Source: Craspedostauros australis
Taxonomy: Eukaryota > Bacillariophyta > Bacillariophyceae > Mastogloiales > Achnanthaceae
Direction of reading: 5' to 3'
NCBI GenBank assembly: GCA_026770025.1
Contig: JAMXDE010000039.1
Location: 1-64,000 of the forward strand
DNA length: 64,000 nt
Part shown: positions 1 through 9,501 of the stretch, one piece after another
Numbering within the stretch: the stretch's first letter is position 1
How the letters are laid out: each line of letters starts with the position of its first letter
The notes under the pieces: model-generated
What the model was told of the DNA's origin: nothing
The model's input: the letters and a program-made list of their open reading frames with translations, nothing else
Databases searched by the model: none
Program-made: the position numbers and the translations under genes

Positions 1-390
1 AACGAGCAAGAGAAGGAACCACAACACAGTAGCCACCACAGAGGACCAACATCAGCATTGGAGAAGACCGCCTCAGATCTTCTAAACTGGGAACAGGACA
101 GACACCATCTTCTTGTGTGGACAAGGCGACGAACAGCAACTAACCAAGGCAACTGCTGAAGTCCTCATGATCCACCGTCCCACCCATTGAGACACTGATC
201 GACAAAGGAATCCAACATCAGCACACGAATGATGACACCGAAGACGGCGCGGCTCCATCCAAACAACCATCCTCTTCCAACCTTCAACCAAACCATGTCC
301 GATACGTCCTCCAATGCATCTACGCAGGCGAGATTATCCTTCAATGACAGCGCTCATGACGACACTGATGATGATGACGCAAACCAGCGT
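1..390 (+). pseudogene. 3' fragment of ankyrin-BTB family, copy C (truncated by window)
   Basis: This is the 3' part of a third member of the ankyrin-BTB family seen in full near 4.9 kb and 33.2 kb. Positions 1-235 match 34019-34250 of copy B with few differences. Similarity to both other copies continues to about position 345, after a phrase that corresponds to the BTB motif around CIYTGE. The ankyrin repeats themselves lie left of the window. The downstream BTB-like part is not an open frame with the upstream tail, as in the other two copies. After about 360 the sequence diverges completely. Seen: nucleotide similarity. Inferred: degraded family member. Confidence 0.6.
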
Positions 391-518
391 CTCTTCATGC
401 AACGCAACTCTGTTCTATGATGGTGATGGCAATGGCGACCCACTCCAACGGCAGCCGCTTCCCTTCACATTGATACCATCAATGCAAACACCAACGCAAA
501 CACAAACAGTCAGACAAG

Positions 519-713
519 ATGATGAGGCATCAAACATCCAAGAGGAACTGCGGGAAGGCTCACCAGTTGCTCCGCACCTTGACCCACTCGTCGTACGACT
601 ACGAGTATTACTATGGAACCTTCCATGAGTACGATCTACTCTGGGAGTTGTCACAGCAAAGCGTCCAGCCTGATACTCTGTTCGAACCTTCGTGCGGTCA
701 TGAGGCCCCATGA
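519..713 (+). pseudogene. Possible methyltransferase-like fragment
   Basis: A 64-residue open segment contains a Tyr/Asp-rich stretch (YDYEYYYGTFHEYDLLW) followed about 15 residues later by LFEPSCGHEA. The spacing and the EPSCG phrase recall motif I of some SAM-dependent methyltransferases, but no GxG completes the motif and a stop follows at once. In the same frame an open stretch continues to 989 with low-complexity Ser/Lys-rich sequence. It may be a relic or chance resemblance; nothing else supports it. Confidence 0.15.
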
Positions 714-1007
714 CGATCGAAGTTGCTGGAAGAGGACGGTGTCAGACTGATAGCGGAGAAGCACACAGAGACCAGCAACCGCAACAGGCCAACACGAAAT
801 CGAAGGCGAGCGAGCCCACAAGCGTCGCCAAAGAGGCCAAAGCAGCTGGCACATTCAGGTGGTTGTGCGAGTGTCAGCACAGATACACCAAGCAGTGCCA
901 ATAGAAGTACAGCAAAAGATGCGAAAGCTTCGGCTGTGAAAACGATCACATGTGAAGAGTCTGGAGATGCTCGACATGCAAGCTCATGAGATGTCATTCA
1001 AGCTCCC

Positions 1008-2625
1008 TTGATCCCAGCAAGTTCAACGACAACAAATCGATGCCGGCGCCAAACACCCCAGGTGGACTCAGCTTCCGCCAAGCCCCAGCACTTGGCGCAA
1101 CCCGCGAACGGAGCAGCCAAGACAAGACGAAGCTTTCCCAGAGTCGGAGACGCAGGCCAAGGACACACACGAATTCCAACGCAACGACCAGCAGCGCCAA
1201 ATCCGGAGGAGCAAGAGTTTGAAATCCTTGGAATTTTCGAAGGACGGACACAACATGCCAGGCACAACATACACATCAGACACATCAGGCGCATTGAGCG
1301 CAGCCAGCACCCCGGCTCCACTCGAGTTGCGACAACGAGACGTCACCGCAGCAAGAGCCTGGAGTCACTGTCCAATCTGCCAAGTCTCTACGACGACGGA
1401 CAGCGTCGACGTTGCGACAAGTGCTGCCGTAACGAACGGTGGGAGATGCTCTGTGGCCCCTGTCACGCCTGGAGGTCGGAGGCGCGGCATCTACACCAGC
1501 CCCCTTCAAGCCACACACATGAATAGAGACAACAATCTTCATTGTTGAACAAGCACAGGTCGACGTTGGAAAACGTCCTCAAAGCCAAACGATCGTCATT
1601 ACGCGAAGTGTCGTCAACCAATCCTGGCAAATCGAAGCAACGACCATCTCTCGAATGTCGACCATCGCAATTGGCCGATCTTGCCTTGACTGAAGCATCT
1701 GCAAAGGCGCCATCATCGCCATCATCATCATCGCCGTCGCCACTGTCATCATCATCACGGTCCAAATCCAAACTCGATCTTCAACAGTTCGAACGCGAAC
1801 ACAAACATGGAGGCGTCTCGGCCACACACCTCAAGCCTCATCCAGTCCTGGAACCTTGAGTCTGGAATCGAATTGAAATCGAGCAAGAAGGAACAGGTGA
1901 CTCCTTCTCACAACAGATCCGCACGCAGTTCGTTGCGCCAAGTGAAGACTCAAAGCAACGACGTTCACGCGAATGAAGCACGGGTGCTCTGCGCGATGCG
2001 ATCAAGGAAAGGATCTCCAAGGTGCTTGGCAATGGGCCCCGACATCACCACTCCAGCAAAACATCAGGTGTGTCATCACCATTGATATTACCATCGATAT
2101 CACCATCGATATCACCGTCGCCACGACATCGGCGGAGAAGCGCACAGCACACCAGTGGCAAGCCGCACGCGACATCGCCAAGATCAAAGAGTGTGGAGCA
2201 TTCGCCATCATTGCGTCATCGTCGCGACGGAGCAATTCACACTTCCTCCTCTGGAAGAAGCCGCCGCTCGCCATCGTCGCGGAGTCGTCGAAGCCCATCC
2301 GATCGCGGCCGCAGAAGAACTGCGCAAGTATCGATGGACTCATCGCCATCATCACGACGCCAACGAACATGTGGCAGTTCGGATGATGCGAACGCAGCCT
2401 CGCGTTCACGCCAATCCAACTCAAAATGCGCACTCCACCGGTACTGGTTTGCACCAACGCAAGGGCTCACCTTCCCGAACGCATGCCCGGGGAAGTTCGC
2501 GAAGACCAAATCAACGTGGCCATAGCCAATCGACACCATGTGGCGAAGATCAGCGAAGGAAGTCCTCCCATGAACGATCACCATCGGCGCGACAACGAAG
2601 TAGGTCAAGAGGATATCGAAATTAG
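1008..2625 (+). pseudogene. Degraded Ser/Arg-rich coding region
   Basis: Three plus-strand frames take turns in carrying biased, protein-like sequence. At 1300-1500 there is a Cys-rich segment with the spacing CxxC-x8-CxxC (in CDKCCRNERWEMLCGPC). At 1640-1800 follow Ser-rich runs, and at 2022-2625 long Ser-Arg/Ser-Pro-Arg-rich sequence like the RS tails of splicing-related proteins. The RS-type composition moves from one frame to another near 2400, as expected after single-base indels. No single open frame joins the parts. The best reading is a decayed gene for a Cys-cluster plus RS-rich protein; intron-containing gene structure is an alternative. No function can be assigned. Confidence 0.3.
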
Positions 2626-2697
2626 AGTATCGAACGGCACATCAATGAGAGAGATGAGAATGGACGGCATTGCAAACAACAACATGGCCAACACAGC

Positions 2698-2982
2698 ATG
2701 GCAACAAACGTTCGTCATCACGCGGGCCCTTCAATCAAATCGTCGTGGACGAAGCAGATCGTCACTCGCGATGCTGCTGTCTACCATGAGAAGATGTCTG
2801 GCACAAAGCCACTGCAACTCACACCAATGAAGGCTGTCAGGAACAAGATCGCGTCTCAGTACCGCGATCACTTGAACGAATGGTACCAAAACTCTCACCC
2901 TGTGATGCATCACGACACGATGGGATGGAATGAGATGGAGGGGCCGCTCCATATTCGTATCATACTGCTTGAGATGTGGTAG
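2698..2982 (+). CDS. Unrecognised 94-residue ORF
   Basis: An ATG-started frame encodes a 94-residue soluble segment with ordinary amino-acid composition (SQYRDHLNEWYQNSHP in the middle) and no membrane segment. It directly follows the degraded Ser/Arg-rich region and could be its last exon or remnant. I recognise no family. No RNA-processing signal was convincing. Confidence 0.2.
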   Translation: MATNVRHHAGPSIKSSWTKQIVTRDAAVYHEKMSGTKPLQLTPMKAVRNKIASQYRDHLNEWYQNSHPVMHHDTMGWNEMEGPLHIRIILLEMW

Positions 2983-4539
2983 ATCCATGTCCCTGCATGT
3001 AATACACCTACGAATAAACTGTACTTCTCTACGTATGTTTGCAATATTACCGCATGAACTACATCTGCTTGTGCAATAGAACACTGTGATGAAGTCACCG
3101 GATGTTTCAAGAGATTGAAGGGCTGGATACTGCTCCCATGCTGCCTCTGCCTTGTCTGCAACTTGTCTGGTCCGCTCTCTACAATACATACCCACACAGG
3201 GATGTTGCCGATGTCATTCATGAGCAGATTGAACGTCCGTGGTTCCATCTACGCCCCGCCATCAACATCGTTGTTGGTTCATTGCGCAGACAAAGGACGC
3301 AAGGCAGCACCATTTTCACAAGCCGTGCGGTCGTCGCAGTGCGGATCGTCACCATGCCATCGGATTCGCACACAGAGCAATCTACTCCAAGTTACACACT
3401 GCCAAGCCGATTCAAAGCTACATTGCCAAAATGCCAGCCGATCCAAGTTTGTGGAAGAGACGATCTACAAAGAGCACATGGCGAACAAGGCAGAGGGAAA
3501 TGATGGGAAACCGCGAGGGGCATGGTTGTTGCACGGTTCCATCGACCGTCCCGTATCACGCTATTGTCCTCATCTCACCATGAGTTGCACTCCCACCATT
3601 GTGCCAAAACTGCAGTCGAGGACCCTCGCCAAGTCCCAGGAGGAGTGATCACTCGCCGTTGAAGCAACAAATGCCAGGGTCACCATCCATTCCAATCTTC
3701 GAAGCGATCAGTGCCAGCGTGGCGGAAAAGCCAAGAATTGACGAGCCAGCGCAGTCCAAGCATCCCGAGAGCTTGACGAGCAACAGAAGAAACCAACCAA
3801 CCAACAACAACCCCATGCAGAGTGCGAGTGCCGTATTGCGGATCATGGTTGACACAGAGATCCATTTTGGTACAAGAAGCACACAGTCAGCGATCCATGG
3901 CCCATGCGCACAGTATACCCACATGTCCTCCTTTGTGGTGCTCCCAACTTCGTTGATGAGGCGGATGTTCCTGTCCATCGCCTCGGTTGAGCATCGATGC
4001 TCTGGAAGTCACGAGCCAAGACAGCGGCGCTTCTGCCTATGGATAGAACACGCATGGTATTGTATGTTGGTGGTATGTGCGGCAGGAACAGTGGAGGCGG
4101 CACAGTATCACTCCGCCTGATGCTTGCTGAACGTGTCAACTCATCCCAATGCGCAATGTGATGTTGGTTTGATGTTGGGGATTCTTGTTGCCTGTGCGGA
4201 TGGTGATGGTTGCAATGCGGTGGGATGGCAACCAGCCAAGTCCCAATGAGATGTGTCGCAACCAACAGAGGCAACCAACAAAGGCAGTCACATTGGTGGC
4301 TTCATCGGTGGCTTCATGGTTGTTCGAGGCATTGGCTCACACCTCAAGTTGGTGCTTGCGATGGCAGGCGGACGAGGGTCAGCGGTCTTGCAGATGCCAC
4401 GATGACGCAAGCAAGCGTGGTTCATGGTGCACATGGTGGTGGCGGCGGTGGTGGCGACGATGACAGCTGTCTGTGTTTCCGAAGACTTTCACGTTGTTTG
4501 CTTCGGATTGGTGTTGCGTTGATTGTGGCCAAACGAGAA
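2983..4539. other. 1.6-kb stretch with no recognisable gene
   Basis: This stretch holds only short open frames. One minus-strand frame at 3649-3978 starts with ATG and encodes 109 residues with two adjacent hydrophobic stretches (around CMGLLLVGWFLLLLV), so it could be a small membrane protein or chance. Plus-strand frames at 3102-3503 and 3115-3648 look like non-coding composition. No repeat shared with the rest of the window was seen. Confidence 0.3.
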
Positions 4540-4924
4540 CTCTGTTGTGATGCTTCTTTCTTGTTGTTGGTCGCACGCATTTTCGTGATGGATGGGAACA
4601 GAAAGATCCAAGCCACACGAACCAGACGCGTTTGATCAAGAGGAGACAAACACAGGCAAACAGAAGGAGGAGACCATGCGAACAAGACAACAACACACAC
4701 ATCACTCAACCCCATACTCAACCGCGTGAACAACAGACAATCGAATTGCCACTCATCCTACTATTCATCACACAGCGTATGGTACTCATACTCATACTAA
4801 TACAAGCTGTTGCATACACCACCATCGATATCTCTTCCATAGGCAGCTCCGACCACAGACATCCTCGACAGCCAATCCAACGTCGATCGTCCATCCACCA
4901 TCGACCATCCACCATCCTCTCAAA
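4540..4924 (+). promoter_or_regulatory. Conserved 5' flank of ankyrin gene A
   Basis: The 385 bases before the ankyrin start are recognisably related to 32830-33163, which precede ankyrin gene B. Shared blocks include GCATTTTCGTGATGG and a terminal stretch rich in CCATC/CAACC just before the ATG. Similarity is clearly lower than within the 3' flanks. The region therefore probably contains the promoter and 5' leader of the family. The exact transcription start cannot be set; CA-rich, G-poor sequence next to the ATG fits an untranslated leader. Confidence 0.4.
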
Positions 4925-5473
4925 ATGCCGAGTGTTACCAACCAACAACTCATTGATGCTGCCAAGGCAGGTGACTTGTCAGTGTTGAAGGAGTGGAAGA
5001 AGCAGAACAAGACGCAGAATGAAGGAAATGGTGTCGACAATGTCACAGACTGGAATGGTCGCACTCCCCTTCATTGGGCATGCTACAACGGCCACCTGGA
5101 GTGTGTCAAGTACCTCATTGAATCATGTGAAGCGAACGCCAACTGCCAAAGCAACAATGATTTCACTCCCCTTCATTGGGCATGCATGTACAACCGCCTG
5201 GAGTGTGTGAAGTACCTCATTGAATCATGTGAGGCGAACATCAACTGCCAAAACAACGATGGTTTCACTCCCCTTCATTGGGCATGCTACAACGGCCACC
5301 TGGAGTGCGTGGAGTACCTCACCAAATCAGGTGGAGCGAACATCAACTGCCAAAACAACAATGGTTCCACTCCCCTTCATTGGGCATGCCGCAACGGCAA
5401 GCTGGAGTGTATCGAGTCCCTCATTAGAGGACTTTCGCCTTCAGTTCACCCACAACTGCAGCAACGCTTATAA
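4925..5473 (+). CDS. Ankyrin-repeat protein, copy A
   Basis: The ORF encodes 182 residues: an N-terminal segment (MPSVTNQQLIDAAKAGDLSV) and then four ankyrin repeats of about 34 residues with the core TPLHWAC-NGHLECVKYLIE. Ankyrin repeats are protein-binding modules; no enzymatic domain is present. The ATG matches the start of copy B at 33164 and follows the conserved leader. The repeats are nearly identical at DNA level (the phrase CACTCCCCTTCATTGGGCATGC recurs), indicating recent homogenisation. The frame ends with TAA at 5471-5473, where copy B reads on for about 30 more residues (TGG in place of this change), so copy A may be C-terminally truncated. A decayed BTB domain follows. Confidence 0.75.
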   Translation: MPSVTNQQLIDAAKAGDLSVLKEWKKQNKTQNEGNGVDNVTDWNGRTPLHWACYNGHLECVKYLIESCEANANCQSNNDFTPLHWACMYNRLECVKYLIESCEANINCQNNDGFTPLHWACYNGHLECVEYLTKSGGANINCQNNNGSTPLHWACRNGKLECIESLIRGLSPSVHPQLQQRL

Positions 5474-6420
5474 CAAAACGAGCAAGAGAATGAACAACAA
5501 CAACAACAGTCGAGACACCAGTTGAAGCGGAAGAAGCAAGATAATGAACACAAACACAGCAGCCACAAGAGGACCAAAATCAACATTGAAGAAGACAGCT
5601 CAGATCCTTCCAAACCGAGAACAGGGCAGGCACCATCTTCTTGTGTGGACAGGGTGATCAAAAACAACCAATCAAGACAAACGCCGAAGCCCTTATGATC
5701 GCTGCCCCATCCATTGAGACACTGATCGACAAGGGAATCCAACATCACCACACGAATGATGGCACTGACGACGGTGCAGCCCCCATCCAAACAACCATCC
5801 CTCTTCCCAACCTTCAACCAAAACACGTCCGATACATCCTCCAATGCATCTACACAGGCGAGAAATCCTTCAATGACAGCGCTCGTGACAACGCCGCCAC
5901 ACACATCGGCGCTCACTCCAACTCTCACCACGATACAAATGCCTCTCACCAGCCAACTCCCATCCTCACTGGACAGGATGATCTGCACTAGCTGATCCTT
6001 GTGGCCAACGAGTTTGGCTTCAGGTGACTCAAGCTTGTTCTTGAAGCGGAGTTGGCCCACAAATATCTCACAGAGGATACCATGATAGATGCGGTGATAT
6101 TCGCCGATCAACACAACTGCTTGGTGTTGTAGGATGCAGCAATGAGAATGGCAGCTGAAAGTGAGAAGGATATGTTCACTCATCTAGATTTAAGCAAACT
6201 GATTCTACAACCCCAACTGATGACGGAGATCCAGGTGTTTTGCGGTGGAAGAACAGAGAGCGCTAGTATTGATGATGAGTACAACCACCTGTCCATGATG
6301 GACCTGTACAAGGTTGTTGATGAGGATGAGGGTACAGCACAAGTGGATTCATACATGGATTGGGCGACATTGGTGGGCTTCGTGCGCTCCATGAGAACCA
6401 GCTCTATGAGAACCAATTGA
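5474..6420 (+). pseudogene. Decayed BTB/POZ domain downstream of ankyrin copy A
   Basis: From 5641 to 6420 one frame encodes a BTB/POZ-like sequence: a segment around LMIAAPSIETLID, then LPNLQPKHVRYILQCIYTGE (a typical BTB core), then around DAVIFADQHNCLVL and a C-terminal tail. The frame is interrupted by TAG at 5989, TGA at 6025 and TAG at 6130; each could come from a C-to-T change in CAG or CGA. The ankyrin frame upstream is different from this frame. Ankyrin-BTB fusions are known as substrate adaptors of cullin-3 ligases, so the ancestor may have been one; that is inference. The three stops are shared with copy B at 34481, 34517 and 34622. Confidence 0.6.
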
Positions 6421-7852
6421 TCCGAAGTGATTGTGGCGGACGGCACTGCCGAGGAAGAGGAGTGAAGCAGTTCACTCCAGCAACAGCGCTTGAGGAGCGA
6501 ACACATCATGGAGTGGAGTAGCGCAGACGGCAAAGTCTGAGCAATTTGATAGCAATTAGATATTCTCTATATTACTTATCAAGAGAGCCTTCAGACTCGC
6601 ATGTCGTGTGACCTGTACGAGTAGTCGCGGTGCGGGCACGGTGCAAAGAGATGACGAGCCATCAATCCAATGCCGCATCGCACATGCCAAGTCATGCATC
6701 AATTCAATGCCAACGCTCGTGTTGAGTGAAAAGACGAAAGTTGGTTTGCACATGCCGAAGAGAGTGCCGCAAGCGGAACCACCACGACATCAAACAATCG
6801 CTCGATCATTGTGAAGTTCAGTTGCGCGGCGTTTTGATGTGACGGGGAGACGAGATGGTTGTGAGTGTGAATGTCGGTGGGCGAGGAGCATGGAATATGA
6901 GCGCCGTGGAGCCAGCGCCGTGGAGCCTCCGCTGGATTCACATTCATATTCGTCATCTTGACCATTGGTGTCTTGTGATGCGTGAGCGTTTGCTCTGTTG
7001 TTCGGGCCAGGCATTGGGGCAGCAGATGAGCCAAGCAATGAAGCAAGAACCATGCGCCTCGCCAATTGCGCTTTGGTCATGCTTCATGCGATCGCTCGCC
7101 GCCGGCGGAGTACGCGAGGCTTGATGCGGTCCAACCACTTTGCTGGGATGGCGACTGCTCCAGCATCCAAAGCGATGCGTCTCATGCGCAGTGCATTGGT
7201 GCCATGCGATGCTTCGCTCCCAAGCCGTTGCTTTCCACACCTCAGAACGAATTCGCCGCAGGGTGAGAGTCTTGCTCCGTGCTCCAGCTTGACGATTTGA
7301 CGACTTGGGCATCGGCATCATCTGTCGAAAGATACGCGGAACCGAAGTCGACGCCAAGAGATCGCGCGCGTCGCCCACATGATGCGTGGTCCGACCTCAG
7401 CTCTCTCGTCCATCACCTGCACTTTTCCGCGCAACACGTGTGCCTGCCTAGTTCAGTTGGCGGAATTGAAGCAGCGAAGACCGCGGTCATTATCTCAGAG
7501 GTGTTTGTACCAATAGTCGTACGAGTAGAGGGCAGTGTGCTCGTACGAGTATCATGGTGGTTGGAGACCATGGTGCGCGTAGTTGTTGTGTGCTGTGGTG
7601 TTGGGTGAAAGGAGCGCACACGATCTTGGTGGTGTTGGTGATGTCTCCCTCTTCCACGATCTTCTGCTTCTTGGATTCTCGTTCTCAGTTGTTGATGTGG
7701 AGGTTGTGCGTGTTTGTCTTGTTGTGACATGCATAGCTCAACGTAAAATATGAAATATCAATACGCACTAGCTTGATACCACAATCACAATTTACAAAGG
7801 TTGAAGTTGTCGGCGCGACGTGGCCACAGACAGCAAGCCAAAATGATGTTAA
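5749..7852. repeat. Segmental duplication, copy A, left half
   Basis: This block is nearly identical to 34241-36358; the main length difference is a 14-bp step in a short GC-rich tandem (GAGCCAGCGCC units) near 6915/35410. It covers most of the BTB relic and about 1.4 kb beyond it. The block ends exactly at the TTAA where the 12.9-kb transposon is inserted, and its continuation resumes at 20740. Within 6421-7848 minus-strand frames (for instance 7413-7730) are open but show no recognisable family. Confidence 0.9.
7849..7852. repeat. TTAA target-site duplication, left
   Basis: TTAA immediately precedes the left terminal inverted repeat, and an identical TTAA at 20740-20743 follows the right one. 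The unoccupied paralogous site has a single TTAA at 36355-36358. Confidence 0.9.
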
Positions 7853-7890
7853 GACCCGCCTGAGCGAAAATAGTACACCTTTCTCGGGAA
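7853..7890 (+). repeat. Left terminal inverted repeat (38 bp)
   Basis: Begins GACCCGCCTGAGCGAAAATA and ends CTCGGGAA. It is the exact reverse complement of 20702-20739. Beyond it the two ends differ until the subterminal inverted blocks about 75-115 bp further in. Confidence 0.95.
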
Positions 7891-7960
7891 CGTCGTTTCT
7901 GTGTTGAAAAAAACTGCGTATATCTCTTCTCCTACATCAAATACATCATATGGAAAGAAC

Positions 7961-8006
7961 TAGAATTGTTCCGTCCAATCATTTTAAAGTTATGGAGGGT
8001 TGAAAA
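7961..8006 (+). repeat. Subterminal imperfect inverted repeat, left
   Basis: The block TAGAATTGTTCC ... ATTTTAAAGTTATGGAGGGT resembles the reverse complement of 20586-20632, which reads CTAGAATTG ... ATTTTATAAGTTATGAGGGC. Such paired subterminal blocks are typical transposase-binding regions; that role is inferred. Confidence 0.5.
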
Positions 8007-8463
8007 TCATGTCGAATCTACCTATTAGGTGAATAACGCACAGACGCTACAATGCTCATTGACGCTTCGATAGAGTCGCAGTGGTCATTCATCCCAAAAC
8101 GTTCTTTTTTCTTCCATCGTTTGGGCTTTGTTCGCGATTCTTGAATTTCCGGAGAGTGACTCTACCTTGTGCTCGCACAGAATCGTTGGTGTGAACACAA
8201 AACTTTTGTTGCATGGAGAGTGATGTGATGTATTGTGATGCAGTGCGATGTGCCATGGGCCGTCAACCAGGATGGTAGGCATGGTCCTTGTTCCTCTTCC
8301 TCCTGTCTGTTATGTCAGCGTGGTAGCAAGGGGGATGGACAGGCTGCAATGCACGAGACGCATACGATGCAAGTTGTGCAGCGCTGAAATAGATGGTGCG
8401 AATTGCTGGTCCCAAGATGGAAATGGATTGCACCCTCGCCACAGTCCTGTACGCAGTGGCAAC
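8007..8463. other. Transposon interior without recognisable gene
   Basis: Between the left subterminal repeat and the telomere-like array only short open frames occur, for example 8085-8282 on the minus strand. I see no domain and no structured repeat. Confidence 0.3.
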
Positions 8464-8735
8464 CCCAACCCACACATCTCTGACCCTAACCCTAACCCAG
8501 GTCTTGGCCCTCTGGACCCCTAGCCCTAACCCCAGCCCTAACCCTAACATTGAGTAACTTCATGGCTCTGTCTGAGTAATGTCAGCCACACGCAGTTGCC
8601 TCCCTCGTCTCTTCCAAGTTGCCGAAACTCCAACCGGAACCCCAACCCTAACTCTAGCCCTGAACAACTGCTTCCCTCCTCCCTAACCCAAACCCAAGCC
8701 AGAACCCCAGCCCTAACTCTAACCCTGAGCAACCT
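8464..8735. repeat. Degenerate telomere-like CCCTAA array inside the transposon
   Basis: CCCTAA/CCCCAA-type hexamers recur in several clusters (about 8480-8505, 8520-8550, 8640-8660, 8685-8730), with ACCCTAACCC as the clearest core. The repeat matches the TTAGGG telomere unit shared by many stramenopiles. Here it is interstitial, interrupted and degenerate, about 0.6 kb inside the left end of the transposon. It could be captured telomeric DNA or a short satellite of the element. Confidence 0.6.
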
Positions 8736-8790
8736 CATGACTCTGTCTGAACAACGTCATCTGCACACAGTTACCTCCTCCGTCGCTCTG
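8521..8790. repeat. Diverged direct repeat, about 90 bp, period about 180 bp
   Basis: Units at 8521-8612 and 8703-8790 each consist of CCCTAA-type hexamers, then TGAG-AAC-TCATG-CTCTGTCTGA and then CACACGCAGTTGCCTCC or a close variant. They differ at roughly one base in six. Together with the hexamer clusters they look like an old tandem duplication within the element. Confidence 0.6.
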
Positions 8791-9045
8791 GTGTTGCCCT
8801 TGTCGCGAACTCTTGCTTTTCTCCCACTTTTTTGCTTCCCGCACTGTTTCGATCCATTTCAACGGCCGCCGTTCCAGCGTTTTTGATTCGATTTCAATCA
8901 TTTTCGCTGTTTCTTTCACCGAAGGTATCCCCAAAACGTTCTTTGAACTCTTTGGCGCCAATGAAAAGTAATCAATATTGTCGATTGTGACTGCGGTATC
9001 CGGACAGACGCCATATCTGCTGAGTAAAACCAGGCGCCTTGGCAT
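8719..9045 (-). CDS. Unrecognised 108-residue ORF in the transposon
   Basis: A minus-strand ATG frame encodes a short protein with a plausible coding composition: a segment around GVCPDTAVTIDNIDYFSL, then a Lys/Glu-rich region predicted to be helical around KWIETVREAKKWEKSK. The frame remains open upstream to 9084 without another ATG, so an upstream exon is possible. The last 25 residues run into the telomere-like repeat region, which suggests that the original C-terminus is lost. No family recognised. Confidence 0.25.
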   Translation of the reverse strand: MPRRLVLLSRYGVCPDTAVTIDNIDYFSLAPKSSKNVLGIPSVKETAKMIEIESKTLERRPLKWIETVREAKKWEKSKSSRQGQHQSDGGGNCVQMTLFRQSHEVAQG

Positions 9046-9501
9046 GAAGGCTTCGTTCAGAATCTCAACGCACGAGCCATCCAAAGAGACAGACTCAGAG
9101 AAACAAAGACAAGAAACAAGTCAACACAAGAGATGAAAGGGGCCACGTGTTGACTGGTGGGAAACATCGCGTCGCGTGGCTTCGCATCATCCGTTGCCAT
9201 TTCCATTTCCATCGGCATCCCTTGGCAACTGCACGTACCATACTCGCTCGCCATCATCTTTTTTCAATCAAGAGCATCATGCACAAACACGTTCATCTTC
9301 TGAAGTGCTTCATCCCGCGCCCAACTGCCATCTCTCATTGCTTCGATCAATTGACCGATCGCCGCTCGTGTTCAGTTGGTGGGTTGTACCGTTACGGTCA
9401 CTCATTCCTGCTTGTGCGACCGTGACAATTCCAACGCATCACAACGCATCACACCACACCACAACACACCACCACCCACCACAACGCAAAGAGAAATGAA
9501 C

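Noticed and set aside
5989-6132. Stop-codon reassignment as explanation of the TAG/TGA codons in the BTB region
   Set aside because: All intact genes in the window use TAA, TAG or TGA as normal ends (for example TAG ends the recycling factor and NB-ARC genes, TGA the lipase), so these codons are real stops.
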